The position numbers and the translations under genes are program-made. Under the pieces are notes generated by a model that saw only the letters and a list, made by a program, of their open reading frames with translations, made no database searches and was not told the origin of the DNA. From Quercus robur (taxonomy: Eukaryota; Streptophyta; Magnoliopsida; Fagales; Fagaceae): a DNA stretch of 64,000 bases. Below are positions 22,572 to 34,937 of the stretch, one piece after another. The stretch spans positions 17,860,857 through 17,924,856 of the forward strand of contig NC_065545.1 in NCBI RefSeq assembly GCF_932294415.1. Direction: 5' to 3'. Positions within the stretch are counted from its first letter, which is position 1. Each line of letters opens with the position of its first letter.

Positions 22572-24475
22572 TGTAAGGTGGTGGGCTATGCTAGTGGTGT
22601 TAGGTTGCCTCCTGTTGCACTAAGCCTAAGTTTTTTGGATAAGGGAGTTGGGACCAGTCCAGCTTTAACTTAAGTTGGTCCGGCTTGTGCGCAAACTAGG
22701 CCAGGTCTGTCAGGAACGTGTTCATGACAAGCAAAACTGTTTCAGGCAAGTCGTGGCAGACAGACATAATAATAATAAAATAAACAAAAATATCTAGCTA
22801 CTCAGTGGGAAATGACCAAACAGCCCTTGAACTCAATTACAACAGCAATATTAATCGTTTTCTTTGCGGAAGGGAAAGAACATAATAGAGGATATTAAAT
22901 ATTAATACGCATAGGTTAGTCAGAATATTATGGAAATCAACCAAAATCCAATCCGCGGGAGCAGAGCCAAAAAGGAAAGAACGTTCCTTCTTAACGCAGT
23001 CAATCTCTCAGGAAAGAGTCCTACCGTGGAGATTAACTGCCCTAAGGGAAACGGGCCTGAGTGGTTTTTCTGCACAGATGCTCTTGAGGTTTTCACAGAG
23101 AGTCGGATTTCATGAGGGAGAGAAGTGACCAATCTACCGGTGCATGCCTACCATTCTAATTCTCACTTTTGTCTTTCTTTTTTGTGGTTTTCTTTCTTCC
23201 TTTTTCCACTCGTTTCTTCACTATTTCTTTTTAAGTTTTCTATCTCTCAGTCGAAGTTCCCGTTGTTCCCCTCTTCTGTTCACGGCAAGACCCTCCTTTT
23301 ATAGTGTCTGCCGTGACCAGATTTTACTGTTTTAGCCCTTAACTTCCTTTGTCTAGTCCGGGTGTACTGGCCGACCATCACTGTTCCGTTTGTGTGTCAC
23401 CCTCCCATCACCAGACAAGGAAAGAGTATTTTGTTTTCTTGTCTGCCATGACACCCTTTCCTGCTACGGTCTGGGTTATTTCTCTCTCCCTATCCCTCAT
23501 GGCATGCACCTAATGGTTCCAACTCAGCTTGCCTCTTTTAGGTAGTAAGCCATCCCAGTAGGACACCTCCCCGAAAGAGCCTAAGCCGGAACCTTCAAAA
23601 TAGATTTTTCTCCTCTCCCCACCACTAAACCATGCCCTTTGAATCTCTGACCCCCCGACCTCACCATGCTCTGTATTGGCTAGGTACAGGCTAGTGGTGC
23701 CTAGGCCTTGCACGTGCCTTCATTCTATATGTGTCCAAAATCTGTCTGCTGCCCATTCGTCTGCCGTGGTCTGGAGGCTTGCCGTCTGTGTTTTTTAACC
23801 TTTTATGTGGGCTGCTTTTTGTTTTCCCGCTCCTCTTAGGAGCTGGGCTTTATTTGGTGATGGGCCTTACATATCTTTGGCCCACTCCTTGGTTTCCCTC
23901 ATTTCTTACCATATTGTTCTGTTATTCCTGCTGTAATAATTTAATCATACTGGGCCTCTTTAGGCCAGCCATTTACTCTTTCTCCTAGTGGCTTGGTATG
24001 GCCACTGGTTTTCTCTTATTTATGGGCTCCTATGTCCCTTTTGTCTTTTCCTTGGGCATCCTTGGCCCGTTTGCTTTCTTTGGGCTTCCTCGATCCTTTT
24101 GCTAATTCTACATTCTCATGGGTTTTTATTAACTTCATTGGGCTTCCTTAGCCCAATAACCTTATTCTCATCCTTGGGGTTCATGGCCCTGCCATAAACC
24201 CCTTACTTTCTTAGTTTGCATTACTTTGGGCCTGCAGCGGCCCTTTCTCACTTTTCTACCTCGTACACTGCCCATGAGATGCTATTTCTCTCTTTCCGGA
24301 CTTCTTTAAGCCCATTTGCCTCTTCAAGGCCCATTTGTTTATTTCTTGGACCTGTGATCCATTATTCCTGCCGCTTGGCCCTAATGGTTTTGCTGTCTGC
24401 TTTGCCAACTCTTTGCTGCTCTTGTTATTGGGCTTTCTTTCTTTCCACCTGGATTCTCACAAATGGCCCTCAACA
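22572..24475 (-). mobile_element. Probable antisense solo LTR (1.9 kb)
   Basis: On the - strand the segment begins TGTTGAGGGCCATTTGTG and ends CCACCTTACA, i.e. TG...CA. Flanks ACGTT (22567-22571) and GCGTT (24476-24480) would be a 5-bp duplication with one mismatch. A good TATA box (TATAAAAGG on the - strand, 23295-23303) lies internally, as in an LTR promoter. No coding sequence is recognised. The left edge is less secure than the right; it could instead be native 3' spacer of the Tat element. Confidence 0.45.
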
Positions 24476-24479
24476 GCGT

Positions 24480-26330
24480 TATATTTTATATTTGTTTAAG
24501 TATTAAACAGAACCTTAATTATGCTTAGCTCCTCGGATCACATACTTTGGGTAAATTAATACTTTCTATTATTTTTTTAAGTTTTAAACAGAACCCTAGT
24601 TATGCCTGACTTCTCGGACCACATACTTTGGATAAATTAATACTTCATATCATACTTTGGGTAAATTAATACTTCATATCATTCTTCTAAGAGTTAAACA
24701 GAACTTTAGTTATGTCTGGCTCCTCGGACCACATACTTTGAGTGAATTAATATTTCCTATTATTTTTCTAAGTGTTAAACAGAACCTTAGTTATACCTGG
24801 CTCCTCGGACCACATACTTTGAGTAAATTAATACTTCATATCATTCTTCTAAGTGTTAAACAGAATCCTAGTTATATCTAGCTCCTTGGACCACATACTT
24901 TGGGTAAATTAATACTTCCTATTATTTTTCTAAGTGTTAAACAGAATCTTAGTTATGCCTCTCTCCTCGGACCACAAACTTTGGGTAAATTAATACTTCT
25001 TATCATTCTTCTAAGTGTTAAACAGAACCTTAGTTATGCCTAACTCCTCGGACCACATAATTTGGGTAAATTAATATTTCATATCATTCTTCTAAGTGTT
25101 AAACAGAACCTTAGTTATGTTTGACTTCTCAGACCACATACTTTGGATAAATTAATACTTCATATTATTCTTCTAAATGTTAAACAGAATCTTAGTTATG
25201 CTTGGCTACTCGGACCACATACTTTGGGTAAATTAATACTTTATATCATTCTTCTAAGTGTTAAACAGAATTTTAGTTATGCCTGACTCCTTGGAACACA
25301 TATTTTGGGTAAATAAATACTTCATATCATTCTTCTAAGTGTTAAACAGAACATTAGTTATGCCTGACTCCTCGGACCACATATTTTTGGTAAATTAATA
25401 CTTCCTATTATTTTTCTAAGTGTTAAACAGAATTTTAGTTATGTCTGGCTCTTTGGACCACATACTTTGGGTAAATTAATACTTCATATCATTCTTCTAA
25501 GTATTAAACAGAACCTTAGTTATGTCTGACTCCTCGGACCACATACTTTGAGTAAATTAATACTTCTTATTATTTTTCTAAGTGTTAAATAGAATCTTGG
25601 TTATGCTTGGCTCCACGGACCACATCCTCGAATCACATACTTTGGGTAAATTAATACTTCCTATTATTTTTCTAAGTGTTAAACAGAACCTTAGTTATGC
25701 TTGACTCCTCGGACCACATACTTTGGTTAAATTAATACTTCATATCATTCTTCTAAGTGTTAAACAGAATTTTAGTTATGCCTGACTCCTCAGACCACAT
25801 ATTTTGGGTAAATTAATATTTCATATCATTCTTCTAAGTGTTAAACAAAATTTTTGTTATGCCTGACCCCTCGAACCACATATTTTGGGTAAATTAATAT
25901 TTCATATCATTCTTCTAAGTGTTAAACAGAACCTTAGTTATGCCTGGCTACTCGGATCACATACTTTTGGTAAATTAATATTTCCTATTATTTTTCTAAA
26001 TGTTAAACAGAATCTTAGTTATGCTTGGCTCCTCGGACCACATACTTTGGGTAAATTAATACTTCATATCATTTTTCTAAGTGTTAAACAGAACTTTAAT
26101 TATGCCTGACTTCTTAGACCACATATTTTGGATAAATTAATACTTCATATCATTCTTCTAAGTGTTAAACAGAATTTTAGTTATGTCTGACCCCTCGGAC
26201 CACATACTTTGGGTAAATTAATACTTCATATCATTTTTCTAAGTATTAAACAAAACCTTAGTTATGCCTGACTCCTCGAACCACATACTTTAGGTAAATT
26301 AATACTTCCTATTATTTTTCTAAGTGTTAA
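24480..26330 (+). repeat. 81-bp tandem array, left part (about 23 copies)
   Basis: Unit of about 81 bp with core TTAAACAGAACCTTAGTTAT, CCTCGGACCACATACTTTGG and GTAAATTAATACTTC; copies differ by about 5-15%. Because 81 is divisible by 3, some copies read through as 27-residue hydrophobic peptide repeats; this is a by-product of the period and not evidence of a protein. It lies in the 3' untranslated region of the Tat element. Confidence 0.92.
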
Positions 26331-27721
26331 TGTCACGCCTCAAACCCAAAGGGGTCCAAAGCATGAGAAATACATCCCAAAGGTACCTATAGATTTTTCC
26401 TTTTTGGAAAACCAAACTATAGAAGATCTTTGTTTTCCTTTCATTTCCATAAGATAAGAATATATAGCCATAAATCTCCACATTACAAGTTAGAGCTCTA
26501 TAACACATTTATGAACAATAACTAAAAATCATGTGCCTCCACATAATACATGAATATATATTACAAAACTATTGGATTACACAAAGTCACAATCTTATCA
26601 AGAATAAGGAATCTTAATAACGAGTCTATGCCTAGCACGCCTAAGGTTAACAAATCTCAAGTAACCAACCTCCAATAGAATTAATTAAGGTCTCGATGAA
26701 CATAGCAAAATCAAGTCACCAACCATTTACAGCAAGAGTCTCCAAATTTAACATAGCACTCTAATCATCACCAAGGAAGTAAGCTCCATATCCAAGGTAT
26801 AGCTAATAAATCTGAAAAACTGTTATAGGGTGGGATGAGCTAACGCCCAGTAAGTAGCATAATTAATGGGGGTGGGGGAAATGCAAGTTTCATCTTTAAT
26901 AATAATAATATGACAAGAATGATTAAATAATGAAACATAAAGTTTCTCAAAGTAAATACCTTGAAATTATATATTATAATCTGTGAGCACCAACAATATA
27001 ATTTCCAAAATCATAAAATCTAACATACGGTAATTTATCACAAATATACCACACTACCACATAGACCAGTCAGGAATCCACCCATTCACAACTGGCATGA
27101 TATTGTCCTTTCTGGTATGCAGACTCTTGAACCCATGGACAACAGCCTCACCCATACCCTCAAGGTTTTTCTCTTCCTCCCATGGGCAGCAGAGAGAGCG
27201 CGTCAAATAGGGCCTCTCTTGCATGTAATCCCTTGGCCCCATGGGCAGTAGCCTTACCCACACACAATCAAAGAATCTCTTCCCCCCATGGGCAGCAGGG
27301 AAGAACACGTTATCCAAAGTAAAAGAGCACTAACCTAGATTTAATTTCGTTGTCATAAAGATTACGAAAACCAAATCGGGTGATTACCGGAAAATCACAC
27401 ATGGAATGGTGTTAAAACCACATAAAGCTCACAGGTATACATTTCCTTTCAAATACATAGTTTATAACCAGATAGTTTCAAAATAACCTTAAATAATCTA
27501 ACTTCCACAAAGTTTGTAAGGTTTTCAACTTTATTCTTGTCAAAAGATTTTCTAACAATTTTCCACATAACAAGACAAGATAAGCATCTTTAAATTTTCT
27601 AATATACCATCAAATCCATGATTTCCTTATTAAAGATTAAAAAAAGGTGCTCATTTTTCCATATCAACAATTCATACATTTCCCCAAATGCAATACCAAA
27701 TATGATGCATTCCTATATATA

Positions 27722-27761
<40 letters not shown>

Positions 27762-28798
27762 GGTTACGACACAATAGTTTTTAGGAAAAAAAATTTATAT
27801 AACATGGTTATTTTTCAAAATCCCATTAAAAAACTACTTACCTCGTAATTGCAAAATCCTAATTCTCCAAGCTCCAAGGAGATTAGCTAGAACCTAAACA
27901 ATATCAAGTAAACCTATCACAATAAGCATAGAGCTTGAAATTGCATCTAGCCACGATTTAGGAATTGCCAAAAGAGCACTTAATTAGGCAAGCCTAATAT
28001 TTAACCTCATCAATAGTAATGTATTCCACTTCCAAAATTTCTCAACAAATTGATTCACAAGGCATAAACTCCAATTTATAAAGTTAACTCATTTAATATC
28101 ATTTCTAACATTATAACTAGCTTCCATAAAATTTACACTACATCAATAAGAGACCCATGAAAGCAAAATCAAAATATCCTCCAAGACAAGAAATTTAGAA
28201 CTTCAACTAACTCCAAATAAACCCAATAACAATGGAAAAATTAGATTTACCAACCATCATATGTTATAACTCAAAACCCCTAAATTTTCCACCATACATA
28301 ACCCTTAGGTAGTCATCATTAGCACAAACCATAAACCCACTCATCAAATAATTCCACCAATACAAAACCCATACATATAAACATATAAATATTATTTCCA
28401 AAGCTCATAAATCACATGGGTATCATTATTAAAGCTTAGATAAAAATAACCTTAAGCAAAAGTATAAAACCCACCAAAAAGATTAAAAACTTTTACCTTA
28501 AATAAAAGATGAAAATGCTTAGAGGTTCCTAAGGATTTTCCGGTGACATTGCCGGAAAAATGATGGTGGAAATGGTGGGTGTGGAGGTATCGGCTAGAGA
28601 GTTTGAGGGAGTGAAGAGAAGTGTGAGACAGGAAATAAAAAAGAAGAAAAAGAAAGAAATGAGAAGAGAGGAGCCGGTCAAAGAGAGAAAAGGGATAGTG
28701 TGAAATGAGTGGTGGAGAATGGTGGGTAGGTGGGAGCATGTGGGACATTTAAAATATTTGACCCCTTTTTTTTTTTGGTTTGTGATTGGGACGTTACA
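26331..28798. mobile_element. Solo-LTR-like insertion (2468 bp) inside the tandem array
   Basis: Starts TGTCACGCCTCAAACC and ends GGGACGTTACA. The flanking GTTAA (26326-26330, 28799-28803) is a perfect 5-bp target duplication made from one 81-bp repeat unit. No internal LTR pair, primer site or pol domain is visible, which points to a solo LTR left by recombination. The interior has four CCCATGGGCAGCAG-type short repeats (27125-27300) and an (AT)n run at 27728-27758. Orientation is not certain. Confidence 0.75.
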
Positions 28799-29545
28799 GT
28801 TAAACAGAACCTTAGTTATGGTTGACTCCTCGACCCACATACTTTGGGTAAATTAATACTTCATATCATTCTTCTAAGTGTTAAACAGAATCTTAGTTAT
28901 ATCTGACTCTTCGAATCACATACTTTGGGTAAATTAATACTTCCTATTATTTTTCTAAGTGTTAAACATAATCTTAGTTATGCCTGACTCTTCGAACCAT
29001 ATACTTTGTGTAAATTAATACTTCATATCATTCTTCTAAGTGTTAAACAAAACTTTAATTATGCCTATCTCCTCAGACCACATACTTTGGGTAAATTAAT
29101 ACTTTCTATTATTTTTCTAAGTGTTAAACAGAACCTTAGTTATGTTTGGCTCCTCGGACCACATACTTTGGATAAATTAATATTTCCTATCATTCTTCTA
29201 AGTGTTAAACAGAACATTTGTTATGCTTGGCTTCTTGGACCACATACTTTGGGTAAATTAATATTTCATATAATTCTTTTAAGTATTAAACAGAACCTTA
29301 GTTATGCTTGCCTCCTCAGACCACATACTTTGGGTAAATTAATACTTCCTATTATTTTTCTAAGTATTAAACAGAACCTTAGTTATGTCTGGTTCCTCGG
29401 ACTACATATTTTGGGTAAATTAATATTTCCTATAATTTTTCTAAGTGTTAAACAAAATTTTAGTCATGTCTGGCTCCTCGAACCACATACTTTGGGTAAA
29501 TTAATACTTCCTGTTATTTGTTTAAGTATCAAATAGAATCAGCCA
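28799..29545 (+). repeat. 81-bp tandem array, right part (about 9 copies)
   Basis: Continuation of the array after the insertion; the split repeat unit is rejoined at GTTAA. An open frame at 29006-29536 consists solely of in-phase 27-residue repeats. 29546-29936 is spacer with nothing recognised. Confidence 0.9.
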
Positions 29546-29936
29546 TGCTGAATGGTAGAGATCTTCATTGTAGTGATATGATCAAATAGACACTCATAAG
29601 TATCACTTGAAGCATTTGTAAGTGTATCTATGATCTGTTTGAGAGCTGGTTATCACCTTCAGTTCCTTAGGCTTACTGATAAGTGGAGAATTAGGTGGAG
29701 CCAGACATGTATGAATACTCTACCATTGTGTATGTTTTTGGAGTAAAAGATTTACTTTGTTGAGATTTCAAACACATTATCATTTACACAAAAAGCTAAG
29801 TGAACTGTGTCTCATTTTCATATTGGTTAAGTGTTAAATAAAATAGAAACTATGTCAAGACTTGTATGAGTATCACAAGAGTAAAGGAAATGTTCATAAT
29901 TTTCATTAATTTAAGCCTTAGAAAAAGGCAGATTAG

Positions 29937-32566
29937 CTACAAAATATCAGACTGGTTACAAATTCTAGAAACAAAAACAACAACTAAAAAAAAAGAAAAA
30001 AAGAAGAAGAAGAAAGCTACTATGAAAATTACTTCTTTTTTATTACAATTTTTTTCTTTGACTGGGGCCTGGGTGGGCCGGGTGAGCGCTGCTTCCGAGG
30101 CCTCTGAGCCCTTACTAGTATGGTCACCCTTGGCAGGCACGGGAAGAGTGGCCAGGATGATCTCCATCTTGGTCGAGACTTCTTTCTGTTTGGAGAGGTC
30201 CTGCGGAGCAACTGGGGGCGTTGTGGCATTAAGGGCCACTCTCTTAGATGTATTCGTTTCCTTTTCAATGACCACAGGCTACTCGGCCACCTTGGAAGGA
30301 CTATCAGGAAGAGGAAGGACCTTGGTGGGACTGGCCTTGCCCATATCTGCCACCTCGGAGGTGGTGTCGGTCTTGAAGCTGGCAAGGGCAGATGTACGGA
30401 TGGCAGGAGGGTAGTATACACTTTCTGCTCTCTTAAGTGTAGAAGAGGCCTCAACCCCAACTTGGTTGAGGGTCTCGTTCCACACTTGGAGGCAATGGTT
30501 CTTACATACCTTCAAGACCTCAGCCCTTAGGGCTTCCTCGGTCTCTGCCACCCCCACATCATACCCGTCTTGCTCGGCCTGATCCCAGGCCTTCTCGGCC
30601 TTCTCCAATTTCTTCTTCAAGGCCGCAATTTGCTCCTCGGAGGCGAACAGCTAATCCTCGGTCTGGCAAAGTTGCTTTCGCTGACCTTCAGCTTGCCTTT
30701 CAGCCCCTTCCAAGGCGGCTTCAGCACTCTTCTTGTCCCAGTCCGCCTCGGCCTACTTATTCTTCAGCTCCTGCACCCTTTTCTCGGCCACGTTGAAGGC
30801 ATCTACGGCTGCAATGCACCTTCCCTTTTCCTCCTTCATCATCTGGTGAGAGCTCTCTTTGACTCTGAACGTAGCTTGGATGGCCTAAAAAGGGAAGGAA
30901 ATATAGTTAAAAAAAAAAAAAAAGACTAAAGGACTTACCATGGTGAGGTCCTTCTTTAGGCCAAGGAATACCTCATGCTTCCTCATGGACATGAGGTCAA
31001 CCATGTCGTTAGGTAGCAATAGGGACTGCTTCACGACATGAGCCATGTACCCAGCCTTGCCTTGCTAGAAATCTCAGATGGAGGCATCACTAGGGAGAGG
31101 AGATCCATCCAGCACTAGAGATGGGGCCCAGGCTGGGACTATAGCTTGTTGGTCACCCCTCCTCTCACCCTCACTAGAGGACCTCGTCTGCATGACTTTG
31201 GCCTGTTTGGCCCCCCTCTGGGGCTTAACCTCCTGGGAGGGGTGGCTTTTTCCTACTTCTACCACCTCTTTTCCCTTTTGCTCCATCTTCCTCTTATGAT
31301 CGACAGGATCATATCGGAGCGGTTGGTTAGGTGGAAGGGTGGGAAGCCTGGTTTGGGCTGCCTTCCTCGGTGTGTTTCCCCCAGCTTGGGACTCCAATAG
31401 CTCTTGGAGAGTTGACCTTGCTTTGCGTTGTATCCCCATGGCTTCTTAAATAGGGAGGTTTCCTTGTGTCTGGCTTACTTCCGCTGAAGGTAAATAACTG
31501 AAGTCACCGATGAGAACCTCTGGAGATTGAGGTCGGTTGAAGACTTCGAAATTGTCTTCAGAATCAGAAAAGTCAACCACCTCTTCTTCTTCTTTTTCTT
31601 CTTCTTTGATAGCAGGATGGGAAGGGGTGGCTTCTCCGGTTGTATACTGAGGTGGTAAGGTTACTTCAAGAACACCTTCTAGAATAAGGTCAGTGGTGAG
31701 GAAACCAGGGGCAGCAACTCTTATCTGGTGCAAGCGTGGATTCCTTGCCTTTATCTGACACTTCGGCGCCTAAAAATTGGGTGAGCCACTCTTAGTTGAC
31801 CATCACTGTGAACGAACACCTCGGCTTTAAAAATCTTGTCTAGGTTCGGCTAGTTGACAAGGTTGAAGTTTGGAATGGCGACGTGCTTATCTGCAAAACC
31901 ATTAAAAAAAATAATAAATAAGTAAAAAAAATAAAATACCGCCAGAAAAGGAAATTGCGCCAATCAAAGGAAAAATCAATTACCAGCATAAACAAAGAAA
32001 AACAGGTGCAAAGTGTTTAAAAGGGAAAAGGGAGTAACTTTACAACCTAGACCTAAAACCCCACTTAGTGTCCCTTCTCTTGTCGGGCAGGGGAGGCCAT
32101 CGTGCCACTCCCCTGAAATAATTAGGAAGTCTTTGTTCATGCCTTTGTTGGAGTCAGGGAGATATGAGATGAGCCTAACCTCGAGATACTTAGTTTTTAG
32201 GTAATATCCCTGCCCTTTTAGGTGGTGAAGGTTATAGACCCAGTGAACAACGTAGTGGGTAAGGTTTAAGCCCATTCTCTCATTAAGGGCGTCTACAGTA
32301 CCTAAGATCCTAAACATGTTTGGGGTGCATTGGTTGGGAGCTAATCTATGAGCCCTCAAGTAATCCCTAGTGACTGTACCCATTGGGATTCTTATCATTC
32401 CCTCTATAAAGGCAATCATCGGGATTACCACTTCTCCCTCCTGCCTATCGGTGTGCCAATCCCCTTCCTTATAGTACCTAATGGAGACTTCTAGCGGGAT
32501 TCTGTATTGAGCTTTAAAGCTCTCAATGCTCTCTGTGGAGTCTACCAAGTAAGCAAATCTACCCAT
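29937..32566 (-). pseudogene. Antisense ORF of the Tat element (coiled-coil protein), degenerate
   Basis: Read on the - strand from ATG 32566. The N-terminal part (MGRFAYLVDSTES...) is an uncharacterised domain seen in plant retroelement-associated proteins. After a break at about 32040-31890 (acceptor TTTTGCAG at 31891) follow an acidic stretch (about 31590), a basic Pro-rich part (31074-31439) and a long Lys/Glu/Ala coiled coil (30279-30870) that includes VWNETLNQVGVEAS. A clean 54-bp GT-AG intron lies at 30885-30938 (GTAAGT...CCTTTTTAG). Stops (e.g. CAG to TAG at about 30280) and frameshifts break it. Tat-lineage elements are known to carry antisense ORFs between pol and the 3' LTR; the function is unknown. 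Confidence 0.65.
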
Positions 32567-33072
32567 TTGATCAGAGATAGGTGAAGGTGAGAAGAAGGGG
32601 AAGGGAAATTAAGAGGGTCGAGGAGAAGAGGACTCTATAAAAAGAAAAATAGAAGGAAAAGTAAACAGACAGGGTTAAAAAGGCTTACGCAAAATAGGAA
32701 ACTCTCCTCAAACTAGCTCTTGATATTTATAAGTGCAAAGGTTTTGTGTATGAGTGCTAAAGTGAGGTGAATGAAGTGTTTAGGCAATATTTGTATCAGA
32801 GAAAGAGTGACAAGCGGGAAAATTCCCACCTGAGTTCCAATAAAATTCTCAGCCGTTGGATCCGCATCGCACCTTAGAACATGGGGAACATGGAGCCGCA
32901 GAAATTTAATGAAGGCGCGTCTCGAATGTCGAAGTATCAGGAGCGAGCGTTAGGCAGTTAAAAAGGTATCTGTGCAGACAGAGGTGATGTATGGTAAGAG
33001 CAGGGTGATTATGATATATCGAAATCCTCCTTTCTTCCTGAGGAGCAGAAGAGGAGAATTTTGAGGGGTTAT

Positions 33073-33872
33073 TGTAAGGTTGATGGGCCCAATAGTATAT
33101 ATTGGGCTAGGGGCCCAGTCCAAGGACGCCTAGTAGTCCGAGGATGGGTAAACGTTGTTATGGAGGTCGGCATTAATAAATAAAGGAAGAGATTTGGCCA
33201 TGATGGTCCGAGAAGGGATGCTTCCTCGACTAAGCAAAGCAGGGGTCAGAGGGTGCGATCTGCCATCCAGATCAACGTTCTAGGAATTTCTATTGATAAG
33301 GATGCACGTCATGGAAGCATGAGGGCTATGAAATATCTAAGAGAAAGCTGCTACCACTACATTAAATGCTCTGTAGCTAACTCTCTGGCCGTATTAATGA
33401 GGAAGTGATACCTGAATAGTAATTTTCAGCCTTACAGCTACTCTCCGAAGACTTCAGGAAGGTGCTAATGGGACAAGGATCAACACTAGCAATCTAATCT
33501 ATACGTGGAGGGTAGAGATGAAAGAATGAAGATAGTATAAAAAAGAATGAAGATAGTATAAAATAGAAAGAAGACCCTAAGGAAAGGGGATTGGGAAATT
33601 GAGAGAAAAACACTATAGCAACAAGAACTGTGCTTGTAACCAAATTCAAGAAATATATATAAAAACTAATCTCCTTGGATTGTGCTAATGACGATTTTCT
33701 TTAGATAAAACCAGTCTATCTTTACTTTATTGTGATCTAGATCCATTATAATTGTTACCCAACTCATTAGAACCTAGTTTTCGAACCCACTCTCTACAAA
33801 TTCATTGTATTGGCCTTTTTGGGTCTAGATCATTTTATCTTTTGGGTTTAGGAATCAAATTATGTCCTTACA
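33073..33872 (+). repeat. 3' LTR (800 bp) with upstream polypurine stretch
   Basis: Starts TGTAAGGTTGATGGG, ends TATGTCCTTACA. Purine-rich AGAAGAGGAGAA (33047-33058) and GAGGGG (33063-33068) lie just upstream as the likely polypurine tract. A 21-bp stretch around GAATGAAGATAGTATAAAA is duplicated at 33521-33561 relative to the 5' LTR. Confidence 0.9.
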
Positions 33873-34937
33873 GATTCATATGTAATTAGAAAAAATCCAC
33901 GTATTTATTTTTTAGATTGTATATAGAATCAAAACTCTGTAATTTAATTCAATTCAAACAATTTGTGTAATTTTCATTATTTATTAAACTTATGTTATAA
34001 GGTTTATTTTTATTTTCTTATTGTTCATGTAATTAAATTAAGTGAAAACTTCATTGTAAATCCCTTAAATTAATCACTCTCAACATAAAAGATGTCAATG
34101 GGGGGAGGGGTGAAGTTGGATCATGGGTGCCTTGTTAAAGCCCTGCCCCTTTTTTTTGGTGGGTTAAAGATGATTTACTAATTTTAATGAGACGACTTCA
34201 ATATTAATAAAATAAAGGGAAAATTGGATTATGATAATATTAATAAAGAAGGAAACAAGTGTTTTAGATAATTATATATATATATACACGTAAGTATAAA
34301 AATATACTAATATAGACTTGAAATTAGATTGTGTAATTTTTAAAATAAATTCATAAGTTATCAAATTATTCTTTGTAATTTATTGACAAAATAATATATT
34401 TGTAGTAAAATTATATATAAATTACAATACAAGATTGTAAAATAATTTTTATAAGATCACCAATAAAAATAATTTTTTAACTAATTAACTTACCTAGGTT
34501 TGGGTTGACAATGTGGATTTTGCATGGATGTTTTATGCCTTTTAAAAATAGAGTTTGATTAATTATTTAAATATTTTATAATTTTTAAACATTTTATAAT
34601 AGTACTATGGTTATATTATAAATCTGTTTATAATACTATATATACTACTTTCATATTCGACGGTCCTAATAGGTATTACCGTTTCCTAAAAAAGAATATT
34701 TTATTCAATATATAAATTATTAGTTAAATAAATTATATTCTAAAAGTTAAATAAATTAGTTAAACCCTCGGACGAAAGTCTAAACTCTCAATTCTCTCAC
34801 TTTCTCAATCTGTTCTCTGATTCTTCAGTTTCCTGCAATCCGCATAGCTCAGTGTCAGAGGCCATTGAAGGATTAATCAGACAATCAAACTCGCCCAGTT
34901 GAAGCTGATTCAGCCAAACTCGGTGAGTGAGTCAATT

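Larger units (their letters stand above)
13762..33872 (+). mobile_element. Ty3/gypsy LTR retrotransposon, Tat-type, 20.1 kb with nested insertions
   Basis: Boundaries are set by TG...CA LTRs and a perfect 5-bp target duplication GATTC (13757-13761, 33873-33877). Unit 1 carries the empty site ATTGATTCATATG at 2970-2982. Order: 5' LTR, primer-binding site, gag-protease-RT-RNase H-second RNase H-integrase in one frame, probable antisense solo LTR, 81-bp tandem array, antisense ORF, polypurine stretch, 3' LTR. A second RNase H after RT, a long 3' region with an antisense ORF and tandem repeats are hallmarks of the Tat/Ogre/Retand lineage. The copy is dead: many stop codons, one clear frameshift, and insertions in both RNase H-integrase and 3' regions. 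Clade assignment is inference from domain order. Confidence 0.9.

Noticed and set aside
23144-24506. Series of Trp/Leu/Phe-rich open frames on the + strand
   Set aside because: Pyrimidine-rich low-complexity DNA within the probable antisense LTR; composition explains the frames.
29006-29536. 176-codon open frame
   Set aside because: Made only of in-phase satellite units.
24480-29545. CRISPR-like or membrane-protein reading of the 81-bp repeats
   Set aside because: The repeats abut without unique spacers and the host is a plant. The hydrophobic 27-residue peptides arise because 81 is divisible by three.
30029-30530. Overlapping + strand frames across the antisense ORF
   Set aside because: Shadows of the GC-rich coiled-coil coding strand; the - strand frame alone has the coherent protein, intron and position.
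31976-32566. An independent host gene on the - strand inside the retrotransposon
   Set aside because: Position between pol and 3' LTR, degeneration and linked coiled-coil part fit the known antisense ORF of Tat elements better than a captured host gene. Capture was not formally excluded.
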